NCBI GenBank assembly: GCA_024400295.1
Contig: JAKSNA010000014.1
Span: 1 to 58,409 of the forward strand
Direction: 5' to 3'
DNA from: Bacteroidales bacterium
Lineage (GTDB): Bacteria > Bacteroidota > Bacteroidia > Bacteroidales > F082
DNA length: 58,409 nt
This document shows positions 1 to 9,527 of the stretch, piece by piece. A program made the translations under genes and the position numbers. How positions within the stretch are numbered: the stretch's first letter is position 1; each line of letters opens with the position of its first letter. The notes under the pieces were generated by a model that searched no databases, was not told the origin of the DNA, and saw nothing but the letters and a program-made list of their open reading frames with translations.

Positions 1-62
1 AGTGGAGTTTTGAGAGTGAAGTTTGAGAGTGGAGTTTTGAGAGTGAAGTTTTGAGAGTGAAG
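1..62. repeat. Degenerate tandem intergenic repeat (GAGAGTGAAGTTTT type)
   Basis: The first 62 bases are four to five imperfect tandem copies of a 12-16 bp unit built from GTGGAGTTTTGAGAGTGAAG. Related sequence appears in inverse orientation at about 25435-25492, and a purer GTGGAATGTGGAGTG version lies inside a coding region at 53651-53684, so this is a dispersed family. It is non-coding here and may continue to the left of the window. Its function is unknown. Confidence 0.75.
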
Positions 63-125
63 AAGAAAATAGTGTCAAATCATAAAATATTTGTTTTTTT
101 GCAATTGAAAAAAATAATATAGTCC

Positions 126-371
126 ATGAATAGCACTGTAAAAATAACTTATGACAACAGCAATCCAAATGCAAGGCTTGCCATAAATTTCATCAGAACA
201 CTTGATTGTCTTACTGTTACGGAAGTCAAGCAGACAAAAACAACGGGAACAGAATCTGTTGACAAAGAAATCATTCTTGCTGAGATGAGAAATTCACGTG
301 AAGAGGCAAAGAAAATAATGAACGGCACAAAAAAAGGTCATACAATAGCCGAAATACTTGAAACAATATGA
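126..371 (+). CDS. RelB-like antitoxin (probable)
   Basis: This 81-residue charged protein has the layout of a small type II antitoxin: a short beta-prone N-terminus (VKITYD), then a helical, Lys/Glu-rich second half (EMRNSREEAKKI) and a short C-terminal tail. I recognise it by size and context rather than by a strong motif. Its stop overlaps the start of the next frame in an ATGA arrangement, which is typical of antitoxin-toxin pairs translated from one message. The downstream partner is only a 32-residue stub, so the antitoxin appears to be orphaned. In intact systems such a protein binds and neutralises a RelE/ParE-fold mRNA interferase and represses its own promoter. An unrelated small protein cannot be excluded. 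Confidence 0.55.
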   Translation: MNSTVKITYDNSNPNARLAINFIRTLDCLTVTEVKQTKTTGTESVDKEIILAEMRNSREEAKKIMNGTKKGHTIAEILETI

Positions 372-466
372 TTGACTTCGAGCAGACGCCGAGTTTCAAC
401 AAAAAAGCAAAGAAGCTTGCCAGTAAATACCCGTCTTTCAATAAGGGAAGCTTTGGTTCCCGTTGA
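368..466 (+). pseudogene. Truncated RelE/YafQ-like toxin remnant
   Basis: The frame begins at the ATG overlapping the antitoxin stop and encodes only 32 residues, starting MIDFEQTPSFNKKAKKLA and continuing with a KYPSF segment. The pattern FxxTPSFxKxxKKLxxKYPS is the usual N-terminus of RelE/YafQ-family mRNA interferases, which normally run to about 90-110 residues. The frame then stops at TGA, and the following 250 bases show no recognisable continuation. The catalytic C-terminal half is therefore missing and the toxin should be inactive. A functional short peptide is possible but unsupported. Confidence 0.6.
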
Positions 467-714
467 TATTTTATTTTTCGCTATAACTATCCAAAAAAAC
501 ATAGTTGCAGCGAAAAATAAATTTGATTGTCATGATTGAAACCTCTGCGAAATGAAATATTCAGATACACCTTATATTAATATAGGGCTTCCAAAATAAT
601 TGTTGATAAATTGTTGAAAAAAATGTTTTTCATATAAATATTTTGTATAGTTTTGTCACCGCTAAATTAGGCGTGAAATGTTAATATTTTTTTAATAAAA
701 ATTTTATAAAAATC
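467..714. other. AT-rich intergenic region upstream of glutamine synthetase
   Basis: These 248 bases hold no supported gene. They separate the broken toxin-antitoxin pair from glnA and contain the candidate glnA promoter at 648-655. Runs of A and T dominate. There is no clear terminator hairpin and no recognisable riboswitch. Confidence 0.6.
648..655 (+). promoter_or_regulatory. Candidate -7 promoter element for glnA
   Basis: TAGTTTTG fits the Bacteroidota -7 consensus TAnnTTTG and lies about 60 bases before the glnA start. A matching -33 TTTG at good spacing is not evident, so this is a candidate only. Confidence 0.4.
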
Positions 715-2226
715 ATGGACTCAAGAATTCAAATGAACCCGAATCTGCTGGTGCGTTATCTTCAGAAACCGGCGGCGGAGTTCACGAAGGCGGACATCAT
801 CCGCTATTGTGAAGAAAATGAAGTTGAATTTGTCAATTTCCATTATTGCGGCTGGGACGGCAAGCTCAAGACCCTGAACTTCGTCATCCACAGCGCAGAA
901 CATTTGGACAGCATCCTGTCGGCCGGCGAACGCGTTGACGGCTCAAGCCTCTTCCCGTTCATCGAGGCAGGTAAGTCAGACCTTTATGTGGTGCCGAAAT
1001 TCAAGACGGCGTTCCGCAATCCTTTCACGGAGATCCCCACTGTTGACATCCTCTGCTCGTTCTACAACCGCGACGGCGAGCCGTTCGAGAGCTCACCGGA
1101 GTACATCCTCCGCAAGGCCCACAGCGTCTTCCAGAAGACCACGGGCATGACGATGGAGACCATGGGCGAACTCGAGTACTACATCATCGCCGAAGACGAA
1201 GGCGTATATGAGGTGCCCGACCAGAGAGGCTACCACGAAAGCGCACCGTTCAACAAGTTCACCGAGTTCCGCGTCGAGGCCATGCGCCTCATCGCACAGG
1301 CCGGCGGACTCATCAAGTACGGACACTCGGAAGTCGGCAACTTCACCCACGACGGCAAAGTCTATGAACAGAACGAAATAGAATTCCTCCCGACGAACAT
1401 CGAGGACGCAGCCGACCAGCTCGTCATCGCCAAGTGGATCATGAGGCAGCTCGCCTACCAGTACGGCGTCACGTTCACACTCGCGCCTAAGATTACCGTG
1501 GGCAAGGCCGGCAGCGGACTCCATGTGCACTGCAAGTTCACCAAGAACGGCAAGTCGATGATGGTGAAGAACGGCGAACTCACCGACGTGGCCAAGAAAG
1601 CCATCGCGGGTTACATGATGGCAGGCACGTCACTGCCGGCATTCGGCAACCCGAACCCGCTGTCGTTCATGCGTCTCGTCCCTCATCAGGAAGCACCTAC
1701 ATCACTCTGCTGGTCGTTCTCCAACAGAAGCGCCCTCGTGAGAGTACCGCTCGGATGGATTAACAACGGAAAAGACATGGTCGCCAACTGCAACCCGCTT
1801 GAGAAGAACTCCGGCCGCGACTTCAGCGACAAGCAGACGTTCGAGTGGCGCGCCTCCGACGGATGCGCCGACATGTATCTCCTCATGGCAGCACTCTGCG
1901 CCGCGGCACGCTACGGCATGGAATGCCCCGACGCACTCGCAGTGGCCGAAAAGACCTACGTCGGCCTCGGCGTCAATATCCATGACGACAAGAACAAAAA
2001 CGTCGCGGCAGCACTCGAACAACTCCCCGACTCATGCGTCAGGGCTGCGGAAGAACTCGAGAAAGACCGCGAGATATACACAGCCAAGGGCGTGTTCTCC
2101 GAAAACATCATCGACTACCTCATCAAATACCTCAGAGACTTCAATGATGCCAACCTGAGAGCCGAACTCGGCAACGATACCGATAAGATAATGAAGCTCG
2201 TGAACGACAACATTCACGTCGGCTAA
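715..2226 (+). CDS. glnA: Glutamine synthetase, type I
   Basis: This 503-residue enzyme would make glutamine from glutamate, ammonium and ATP in the cytoplasm and is the entry point of ammonium assimilation. The N-terminal beta-grasp domain is recognisable in NFHYCGWDGKLKTL and GSSLFPFIEAGKSDLYVVP. The catalytic domain carries the metal and substrate motifs MGELEYY, YEQNEIEF, GSGLHVHC, NRSALVRVP and EWRASDG. The length is close to the 470-500 of bacterial GSI enzymes. I do not see the NLYDLP-type adenylylation loop of GSI-beta, so control is probably not by adenylylation. The gene stands alone, with a long AT-rich leader and no Shine-Dalgarno sequence. Codon use is GC-rich and even, unlike the giant adhesin genes that follow. 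Confidence 0.93.
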   Translation: MDSRIQMNPNLLVRYLQKPAAEFTKADIIRYCEENEVEFVNFHYCGWDGKLKTLNFVIHSAEHLDSILSAGERVDGSSLFPFIEAGKSDLYVVPKFKTAFRNPFTEIPTVDILCSFYNRDGEPFESSPEYILRKAHSVFQKTTGMTMETMGELEYYIIAEDEGVYEVPDQRGYHESAPFNKFTEFRVEAMRLIAQAGGLIKYGHSEVGNFTHDGKVYEQNEIEFLPTNIEDAADQLVIAKWIMRQLAYQYGVTFTLAPKITVGKAGSGLHVHCKFTKNGKSMMVKNGELTDVAKKAIAGYMMAGTSLPAFGNPNPLSFMRLVPHQEAPTSLCWSFSNRSALVRVPLGWINNGKDMVANCNPLEKNSGRDFSDKQTFEWRASDGCADMYLLMAALCAAARYGMECPDALAVAEKTYVGLGVNIHDDKNKNVAAALEQLPDSCVRAAEELEKDREIYTAKGVFSENIIDYLIKYLRDFNDANLRAELGNDTDKIMKLVNDNIHVG

Positions 2227-2456
2227 TTTAGAATCAGTATAAATAGCATAAATGTTGATGATTTTTTGAAAAAAAATAGTCAAACTTATCAAAAAACCAT
2301 GTACATTTGCAAGTTATTATGCGTAAAAGAATGTATGTGGTTTTGGGTGAGCGTATGTGCTTGATATATAATGATTTAAAATGTGATAAGATAATGCCGT
2401 CATGCGGCAAGACTTATATAGATAATTAACTTATTATTAACAAATTCATTAAAATT
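2227..2456. other. Intergenic leader before the first giant adhesin gene
   Basis: This 230-base AT-rich spacer has no supported gene. TACATTTG at 2302-2309 fits the -7 promoter consensus on the plus strand, which would leave an untranslated leader of about 140 bases before the 2457 start. The leader contains a few short inverted repeats, but I cannot name a regulatory RNA. Confidence 0.5.
2302..2309 (+). promoter_or_regulatory. Candidate -7 promoter element for the 2321-aa adhesin gene
   Basis: TACATTTG matches TAnnTTTG and is followed by a GC dinucleotide, as in many Bacteroidota promoters. It implies a leader of roughly 140 bases. Confidence 0.45.
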
Positions 2457-5400
2457 ATGAGTAAAAAACTTATTTTATTCTTAATGTTAGCAATCTTCGG
2501 CAGCACAAGCCTGCTGAAGGCAGATGAAGTTACGATTGGTGACCCTGCGGGGACAAGCACCAGTACTAACTTTCCAGTGTACTCGTACTACAACTACTCA
2601 TTCAGTCAGCAGATTTACACCGCTGAGGAGATCGGTACGGGAGGTACAATCAATTCATTGACGATGTGGCTCAAGAACTCAACAAGCTGCTCGCGCAACG
2701 TCCAGATTTACATGAAGAACGTTGAAAAGAACGCTTTCGAAAGTATGACAGACTGGGTGCCGATGTCGGCAGAAGACCTCGTGGCCACCGGAACAATCAA
2801 CAACGGTGTGTCAACCGCACAGGCTGTCACATTCACACTCGACACGCCATTCGAGTATGATGACGCCATGAACTTGGTCGTTTGCTTCGCAGACGTGACA
2901 GGCAATTATTCATCCGGCGTGGCAAGCGTCACCTTCGCAGGAGAAACTTTAAGAGCTTTGGTTAGATACAGAGACAGTGCTGCAATCGATGTTACAGATC
3001 CTACATCTGGCTCGACCGCTTATACTGCCTCTGACGTAAACAGAAGCGTCGTCAGATTCGACATCACAACAGCAGCCGCGGCAGTTACCGTCACTCCAGA
3101 GACATTGGCCGTCGAAATGCCGAACAACGCATGGATGGAACCGACATACGTCAACGTTTACAACACATTCGCAAACGGCGCAACGGTTTCAACAAGCTAC
3201 GCAACGTATGCTGATAAGTTCGACAACACAACAATGCTCAGCAACTATGAACTTGGCTACAAGGAAGGTGTCGATGTCGAGATCAAACCGGCAGCAGGCG
3301 CCACGGGCGAATTCCAGAGCTTGCTTAATGTCAACTACACAGGTTCAAGAGAGACAGTCGGCGCAACAATCAACGCCGACTTCTACACGGCAGCACAGCC
3401 GGATGTGGTTGAATTCGCACAGACAATCACTGCAGATACAATGAGCTTTGCACCTGACTTTTCAGCACTTCACCACAACTACAACCTGCCTAACGCAGTT
3501 GAGGGTGGCAAGGACGCTGTCTATACATTCACATTGGCAGAGGCCAGAAAGTTCAATGCAATGGTCACAGCAGGTCACATCGCACTCTACAATGTGGCAC
3601 AGCCGAAAGCTGACAACGCTCTCATGGAAGGTGCAACATTTGAAAATGTGACACTCCAGGCCGGCACATACTACCTCATCGCTGAATCAGCAAGTGATTT
3701 CGGCCTCTTTGTGCAGCTCGCAGACTTCCCTCCGCTCACAGAAGCCCCTGTGCTCGTTGCACCTGAAAACGGCGCAATGGAAGTCGTTGCTCCTGCAACA
3801 CTCACATGGACACTTCCGGAAGAAGGTGTTGTCGAATACAGACTCCTTGTCAATACAGTTTACAACCTCCCGGAGGAATCATCAGTGGTTGTTGACTGGA
3901 CAACAGACCTCGCAACAAGCTACACACTCACAGAGCTTCTGCCAGCGACACAGTACTTCTGGCGCGTTGACGCACGCGGCACCAACGGTGAAGTGATGAG
4001 CAGCGCGAAGTTCGCTTTCACAGTCGCAGTCCCGACACCTACAAACCTCGTGGCTGACGACTACACAATCTTCGAGGGCGACGACGTCCAGCTCGAATGG
4101 AAGGGCGGCGCAGGCGGCGGTTTCGAAGGTGAGATCACAGTGAGCGACGGCACAGCGACAGACAGCTACGTCCCGGTCTATGGCCTTTACACAGACGCTT
4201 ACCTGAAATGCAACATCGTCTATCCGGCAGAGATGCTCGCGGAGATGGAAGGCGGTGAAATCACAAGCATGAAGTTCTACCTCTCAACACCTGCATCAGC
4301 AGCATGGGATCCGGCACACTTCGTGGTCTATATGATGGAAGTCCCAGGCACAACAGTCTCAGCTTTCACAGAACCTGAAAACGCCACAATCGTTTATGAA
4401 GGCTCGCTCAACGGCACAGGCACAGAGATGGTCGTCACATTCGACACACCATTTGAATACGGAGGCGGTAACCTCCTCGTCGGTGTCAACAACACAGTCA
4501 TCGGTACATATAAGTCATGCTCATTCTACGGTACAACCGTAAGCGGTGCATCAGTGCAGGGTTACAGCTACAGCTCACTCAGCGCAATCACACCTACACA
4601 GCGCAACTTCATCCCTAAGACAACATTCGTCTGCGGCGGCGCAAAGAATACACGTGAGTTCCTCGGCTTCAACCTCTATAATAATGATGTGAAAGTCAAT
4701 GACGAACTTATCGTTGAAAAGAAATATACCGTCTCAGGTCTCACATATAATATGGAAGGCTACAACTTCGCAGTGACAGCAGTCCATTCAGAAGGCGAGT
4801 CGGCATACTCGAACATCGCAACAGTCCAGGTTTCAGGCAACGGTTACGCCAACGGTATTGTCTATGACCTCGACGGTGTCACACCTCTCGAAGACATCAC
4901 AGTCATGTTCAACGGCCAGGATGAGTTCGGCGATGACGTCGAATATACAGCAACGACAAACGCTTCAGGTTACTACTACACAGAACTGAAGGCCGGTACA
5001 TACACCGCAAAGACCAGCCATCCGGAGTTCGCAAGCGTGAAAGCTGAAATTGTTGTCACATACGATGCGACGACGACAACAGACTTCATTATCCACGAGA
5101 ACTACAACCCGGCAGCCGCAGTCGTAGCGGAAGAGATTGACGAGACAATGGCGAAAGTGTCATGGTCGCTCGGCTCAATGCCAGGCCCTGGCGGCGCAGG
5201 CGACGAGTTCTTCTTCGGCTTCGAGAACGACCTCGAAGGCTGGACGAACATCGACAACGACGGCGACGGCCACGTGTGGTACCACAGCTCAGAAGCCGAC
5301 AGCCACAGCACAATGGCAGTCACATCACACACAGGCCTCGGCCACGTGATGGGCGAGTCATACTGCAACGCATCATGGTTGGCACTCACACCGGACGACT

Positions 5401-8400
5401 ACATGGTGACACCTGAGAAATACAACATCGGCGGCTCGTCAGTGTTCACATTCTGGGCATGTGCACAGGATGTCAACTACCCGGCAGAGCACTTCGGCGT
5501 CGCTGTCTCGACAGCAGACAACACAAGCGCAGCCGACTTCACGACAGTCGCTGAATGGACACTCACAGCAAAGGGCGACAGGACATTCAGAAAGGCCGAG
5601 GCAAAAGCCAAGGTGCGCGGCGAGAACACACGCGAAGGCGTATGGTATCAATATACAGTTGACCTCAGCGCATACGCAGGCCAGCAGGCATGGATCGCAA
5701 TCCGCCACTTCAACTGCTCAGACCAGTTCATGATGTGCGTCGATGACGTCGAGATGCTCAACGCACCGGCACCAGGAAAGGGCGGCCGCTCACTCCAGTA
5801 CTACACAGTGTATCGCCAGCAGACCCTCAACGTCAACGGTCCTGTCGAAGAACCGGTGGCAGAGGTCATCAACCCGACATGCTACGACACAGCTTACGTT
5901 GACTTCAACTGGGGCAACATGGAGACAGGCGTCTATCAGTACGGCGTACAGGTCACTTACGGCGGCAACCACAACCCGTCACGTGCAGCAGAAGAACTCA
6001 CAATCTATGCTGACGCAACAGATACGCAGAAGTTCACCCCTGTATATACTTATTATGGTGATACTCAAGGTTCTGCTGCACAATTCGTCGTGCCGGCAAG
6101 CCAGCTTGCTGATATGGTAGGCGGCGAGATCACAAGCATGAAGTTCTATACCAATCCTGCACAGGCCTATAACATACAAAATATTTCGGGTCCTACTTAT
6201 GCAGGTTATATGACAGAAGTGGAGAGTGAGACGATGAGCCAGTTCATCGACTTCAATTCCGCAACCAATATCTTCAACGGCAATATTTCACTTACGGACG
6301 ATTGTCTGATTATTGACTTTGCCACGCCTTACACTTACAACGGCGGCAATCTGGCCATCGCCTTCTTGTGCACTACTTCAGCAGGTTACAGCTCAGTATA
6401 TTACTACAGTGCAGCTGTAGATGGCGGCAGCATTTATCGCAATAGTGGAACAGCTAATACAGTCGTTCAAAACTACATTCCTAAGACGACCTTCACGTAC
6501 GAAGCAGGATCAGATTCACCTGTGACACCGATCACATGGTCTAACTACCTGCCGAAGAACATGGACATGGCACTCAACCTCAACGTCATGACAAACAGCA
6601 ACGACGACGTGAGAGGCGCACACGCCACATTGACAAACGTGAGCGAAGACTACCTCGGACTCGTCTATGACGTGGAACTCGACTCAACAGGTCTCTACAC
6701 ATTCGAAGACTTCCGCATGGGTAAGTACGCAGTCAACGTCGAACTCGCCGGCTTCACACCATACGTTGATACAGTCGAGTTCTGGGGCGACGCCGACTAC
6801 CAGGTTGTCCTTCAGGAAAACTTCAACACAGTCAATAACCTCGCAGTGTCAAGCACAGGCTACGCACACTGGGCGGCACCTACACGTTCAGTCGAGGGTT
6901 ACCTCGTGATGCTCGACGGCATCGGCCTCGGCCAAGTCGAAGGAAATTACATGATCCTCCCAACCGACAACCTCACAGACGGTGAGACATACCAGGTGAA
7001 GGTCGCAGCAGTTTACACAACAGGTGTCAGCGCATGGGAGACAGCCAACTTCACATACAGCTCATGCGACAACTTCGATTCAGGCATTGACGAGCTTACA
7101 GCCAACGCCAACTGCATGGATGTCACATTCACATGGGGCGCTGACGTGCCTCCGACACCGGGCGAAGGTGACGAATTCTTCGAGGAATTCGAGACAGGCG
7201 CAATCCCGACAGGCTGGACGACAATCGACGCTGACGGCGACGGCCACAACTGGACACCGGCATCAGTGCTGATGGCAGGTTACCTCATCCCGGCACACGG
7301 CGGTGCTGACTGCATCACGTCAGAAAGCTACTCAGGTTCAGTTGGTCCTCTCACACCTGACAACTACCTCGTGTCACCACGAGTGAAGATCACCACAGGT
7401 TCAGAGTTCAGCTTCTGGGCATGCGCTCAGGATCCGGACTATGCAGGTGAACACTACGGCGTCGCCATCTCAACAAACGGCAACACAAGCGCATCAGACT
7501 TCACCACGATTGCCGAATGGACAATGACAGCCAAGGAAACAGCCGGCGCAGGCGCCTATATGTCGAAGGACGGCAAGGGCACACGCGAAGGCAGCTGGTA
7601 CCAGAAGACCGTTGACCTCAGCAGCTACGCAGGTCAGGAAGTCTATGTCGCCATCCGTCACTTCAACTGCACAGACATGTTCTACCTCAACGTTGACGAC
7701 GCACGCCTCCAGATTTCAGGCGCACCGGTGCCGCCACCGACAGGTGATGTCACAATCGTCCTCCAAGCCGACGATGTATGGGGAGACGGCTCAGGCTACC
7801 AGATGTTGCTCGACAACACACATTCACTCTATGGCACGACAATTCCTGAAACTGGCGCACTCAGCATGAACTGCTCAGGCAACGAAGGCATCTACGACCA
7901 GTTCAGCCACAAGATCCCGGCCAACGCCGACGGCAACTGCTCGACATCGAACATGGTCTGCGGCAACAGCGTGAGCCTCACGATCCCGGCAGGCACATAC
8001 GACTGGTGCATCACCAACCCGACACCATACGACCGCATCTGGATCGCTTCAGGAAACGGCACAATCGGCGGACGTTATGATGATTACACATTCGAAGGCG
8101 GAAAGACATACACATTCCACATTTATCTCGGCGGCAACGGCAACGACGCCACAGACCTCACAATCAGCGGCGGCAAGAGCGCACAGCCTAAGATGGCTAT
8201 CGCAAGCAACGACTGCAAGAACATCAGCGACGTCGTCGTCCTCAACGGCAACCGCGAAGGCAACTGGTACGGTTACGACAACGACCTCGCGAATGAGGAT
8301 GCTATCGGCACAGGCGGCGGCGAGTTCTGGTGGGGCATCATGCTTCCTGCCGGCTCATACGAGGGCAACAAGCTCACAGCAGTGTCAGCATACGACTATA

Positions 8401-9422
8401 TGGCAATGAACGGTGACGCAGCCATCTACCAGGGCGGCACATCAGCCCCAGCCGGCCCAGCACTCGGCCAGGTGAACGTCACATTCACAGGCTCATCAAT
8501 GTTCCAGGAGTTCACATTCGACACACCGGTCGAACTTGACCCTGCACAGAATGTCTGGATTATCTTCCATAACGCAAGCATGGCGACATATCCGGCAGCT
8601 GTCTGCGCCAACACCGGTGACCCTAACGGCCGCTGGGTGTCAACGGACAACGTGTCATGGATGGATCTCGCGTCAGCAGGTTTGTCCAACACATTCCAAG
8701 TACGCGCATACATCGAAGCAGGCTCAGGCCCGACACCAGGCCCGACCAGCCCGACAATCGAACCTAACACATGGGCTCTCTTCCTCGATGGCGAATTCAT
8801 CGAATGCGTGGCACTCAGCCAGACAACATACACCCTGACAATGGGCGACACTGAAGAACACAACTTCACGGTTGTCAAGGTTGACGGCGACTACAACATG
8901 TCATGCGGCGAAAACGTTGACTTCACAGCCGGTATGGTCTCGGCTCCTGCAAACCTCGCAGTCGTGGAAGCTGAAGACGGCGTCCAACTCACATGGAATG
9001 GCATGGCCGAAAGCTACAAGGTATATCGCGGCACATCAGCCTACGACCTCGTTGAAATCGGCACAGCAACAGAGACAAGCTACACCGACGGCTTCAACGG
9101 CAGCTGCTGGTACGGCGTCCGCGCTGTGGCAGAATGCGGCGAGTCAGACATGGTCGTCGTCGAATACGTCAGCTCAAGCGTCAATGAACTCGACGCGACA
9201 ACACGCATCTATCCTAACCCGACAAAGGGCGATGTCCGCATCGAAGCCCTCGGCATGAGACAGATCACAATCGTCAACTCACTCGGCCAGACAGTCTATA
9301 ACCAGAACGTCAACGCCGACACAATGACAATTGACATGAGCCAGTTCGGTGCAGGCATGTACATTGTCAATATCGTTACTGAAAACGGCGTCAGCGCAAA
9401 ACGCATCAGCGTCGCAAGGTAA
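2457..9422 (+). CDS. Giant T9SS-secreted modular adhesin-like protein (2321 aa)
   Basis: A signal peptide covers residues 1-22 (hydrophobic LILFLMLAIFG). The C-terminal 70 residues, beginning IYPNPTKGDVRI and ending KRISVAR, form a type A Por-secretion tail, so the protein should cross the outer membrane by T9SS and be anchored or released. A module of about 170 residues rich in FDTPFEYDD/FDTPFEYGGGNL-type strands occurs three times (about 25-205, 555-730 and 1180-1350). A BACON-like block lies near 215-430, Fn3-like sandwiches near 435-530 and 745-790, and a carboxypeptidase-regulatory-like domain near 790-880. Two choice-of-anchor J / cleaved adhesin domains lie near 915-1100 and 1570-1755, each with the DxDGDG calcium-type motif followed by W. 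These domains are known from Porphyromonas gingipain/HagA adhesins. There is no protease or other catalytic domain. Binding of host or glycan surfaces is inferred. Codon choice is strongly biased to ACA, TCA and GCA except around 6010-6510. Confidence 0.88.
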   Translation: MSKKLILFLMLAIFGSTSLLKADEVTIGDPAGTSTSTNFPVYSYYNYSFSQQIYTAEEIGTGGTINSLTMWLKNSTSCSRNVQIYMKNVEKNAFESMTDWVPMSAEDLVATGTINNGVSTAQAVTFTLDTPFEYDDAMNLVVCFADVTGNYSSGVASVTFAGETLRALVRYRDSAAIDVTDPTSGSTAYTASDVNRSVVRFDITTAAAAVTVTPETLAVEMPNNAWMEPTYVNVYNTFANGATVSTSYATYADKFDNTTMLSNYELGYKEGVDVEIKPAAGATGEFQSLLNVNYTGSRETVGATINADFYTAAQPDVVEFAQTITADTMSFAPDFSALHHNYNLPNAVEGGKDAVYTFTLAEARKFNAMVTAGHIALYNVAQPKADNALMEGATFENVTLQAGTYYLIAESASDFGLFVQLADFPPLTEAPVLVAPENGAMEVVAPATLTWTLPEEGVVEYRLLVNTVYNLPEESSVVVDWTTDLATSYTLTELLPATQYFWRVDARGTNGEVMSSAKFAFTVAVPTPTNLVADDYTIFEGDDVQLEWKGGAGGGFEGEITVSDGTATDSYVPVYGLYTDAYLKCNIVYPAEMLAEMEGGEITSMKFYLSTPASAAWDPAHFVVYMMEVPGTTVSAFTEPENATIVYEGSLNGTGTEMVVTFDTPFEYGGGNLLVGVNNTVIGTYKSCSFYGTTVSGASVQGYSYSSLSAITPTQRNFIPKTTFVCGGAKNTREFLGFNLYNNDVKVNDELIVEKKYTVSGLTYNMEGYNFAVTAVHSEGESAYSNIATVQVSGNGYANGIVYDLDGVTPLEDITVMFNGQDEFGDDVEYTATTNASGYYYTELKAGTYTAKTSHPEFASVKAEIVVTYDATTTTDFIIHENYNPAAAVVAEEIDETMAKVSWSLGSMPGPGGAGDEFFFGFENDLEGWTNIDNDGDGHVWYHSSEADSHSTMAVTSHTGLGHVMGESYCNASWLALTPDDYMVTPEKYNIGGSSVFTFWACAQDVNYPAEHFGVAVSTADNTSAADFTTVAEWTLTAKGDRTFRKAEAKAKVRGENTREGVWYQYTVDLSAYAGQQAWIAIRHFNCSDQFMMCVDDVEMLNAPAPGKGGRSLQYYTVYRQQTLNVNGPVEEPVAEVINPTCYDTAYVDFNWGNMETGVYQYGVQVTYGGNHNPSRAAEELTIYADATDTQKFTPVYTYYGDTQGSAAQFVVPASQLADMVGGEITSMKFYTNPAQAYNIQNISGPTYAGYMTEVESETMSQFIDFNSATNIFNGNISLTDDCLIIDFATPYTYNGGNLAIAFLCTTSAGYSSVYYYSAAVDGGSIYRNSGTANTVVQNYIPKTTFTYEAGSDSPVTPITWSNYLPKNMDMALNLNVMTNSNDDVRGAHATLTNVSEDYLGLVYDVELDSTGLYTFEDFRMGKYAVNVELAGFTPYVDTVEFWGDADYQVVLQENFNTVNNLAVSSTGYAHWAAPTRSVEGYLVMLDGIGLGQVEGNYMILPTDNLTDGETYQVKVAAVYTTGVSAWETANFTYSSCDNFDSGIDELTANANCMDVTFTWGADVPPTPGEGDEFFEEFETGAIPTGWTTIDADGDGHNWTPASVLMAGYLIPAHGGADCITSESYSGSVGPLTPDNYLVSPRVKITTGSEFSFWACAQDPDYAGEHYGVAISTNGNTSASDFTTIAEWTMTAKETAGAGAYMSKDGKGTREGSWYQKTVDLSSYAGQEVYVAIRHFNCTDMFYLNVDDARLQISGAPVPPPTGDVTIVLQADDVWGDGSGYQMLLDNTHSLYGTTIPETGALSMNCSGNEGIYDQFSHKIPANADGNCSTSNMVCGNSVSLTIPAGTYDWCITNPTPYDRIWIASGNGTIGGRYDDYTFEGGKTYTFHIYLGGNGNDATDLTISGGKSAQPKMAIASNDCKNISDVVVLNGNREGNWYGYDNDLANEDAIGTGGGEFWWGIMLPAGSYEGNKLTAVSAYDYMAMNGDAAIYQGGTSAPAGPALGQVNVTFTGSSMFQEFTFDTPVELDPAQNVWIIFHNASMATYPAAVCANTGDPNGRWVSTDNVSWMDLASAGLSNTFQVRAYIEAGSGPTPGPTSPTIEPNTWALFLDGEFIECVALSQTTYTLTMGDTEEHNFTVVKVDGDYNMSCGENVDFTAGMVSAPANLAVVEAEDGVQLTWNGMAESYKVYRGTSAYDLVEIGTATETSYTDGFNGSCWYGVRAVAECGESDMVVVEYVSSSVNELDATTRIYPNPTKGDVRIEALGMRQITIVNSLGQTVYNQNVNADTMTIDMSQFGAGMYIVNIVTENGVSAKRISVAR

Positions 9423-9440
9423 TCGAACACCTATTATAAT

Positions 9441-9472
9441 AAGGAACGTCACCGTAACAGGTGACGCTCCTT
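9441..9472 (+). terminator. Intrinsic terminator-like hairpin after the first giant adhesin gene
   Basis: Arms AAGGAaCGTCACC (9441-9453) and GGTGACGcTCCTT (9460-9472) pair at 12 of 13 positions around a 6-base loop, 18 bases after the stop codon. No strong T run follows. Confidence 0.65.
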
Positions 9473-9527
9473 AATAAATGTTGAAAAATCAGATAATTAA
9501 CATATTTATTAACTAAATTTTTCGAAA

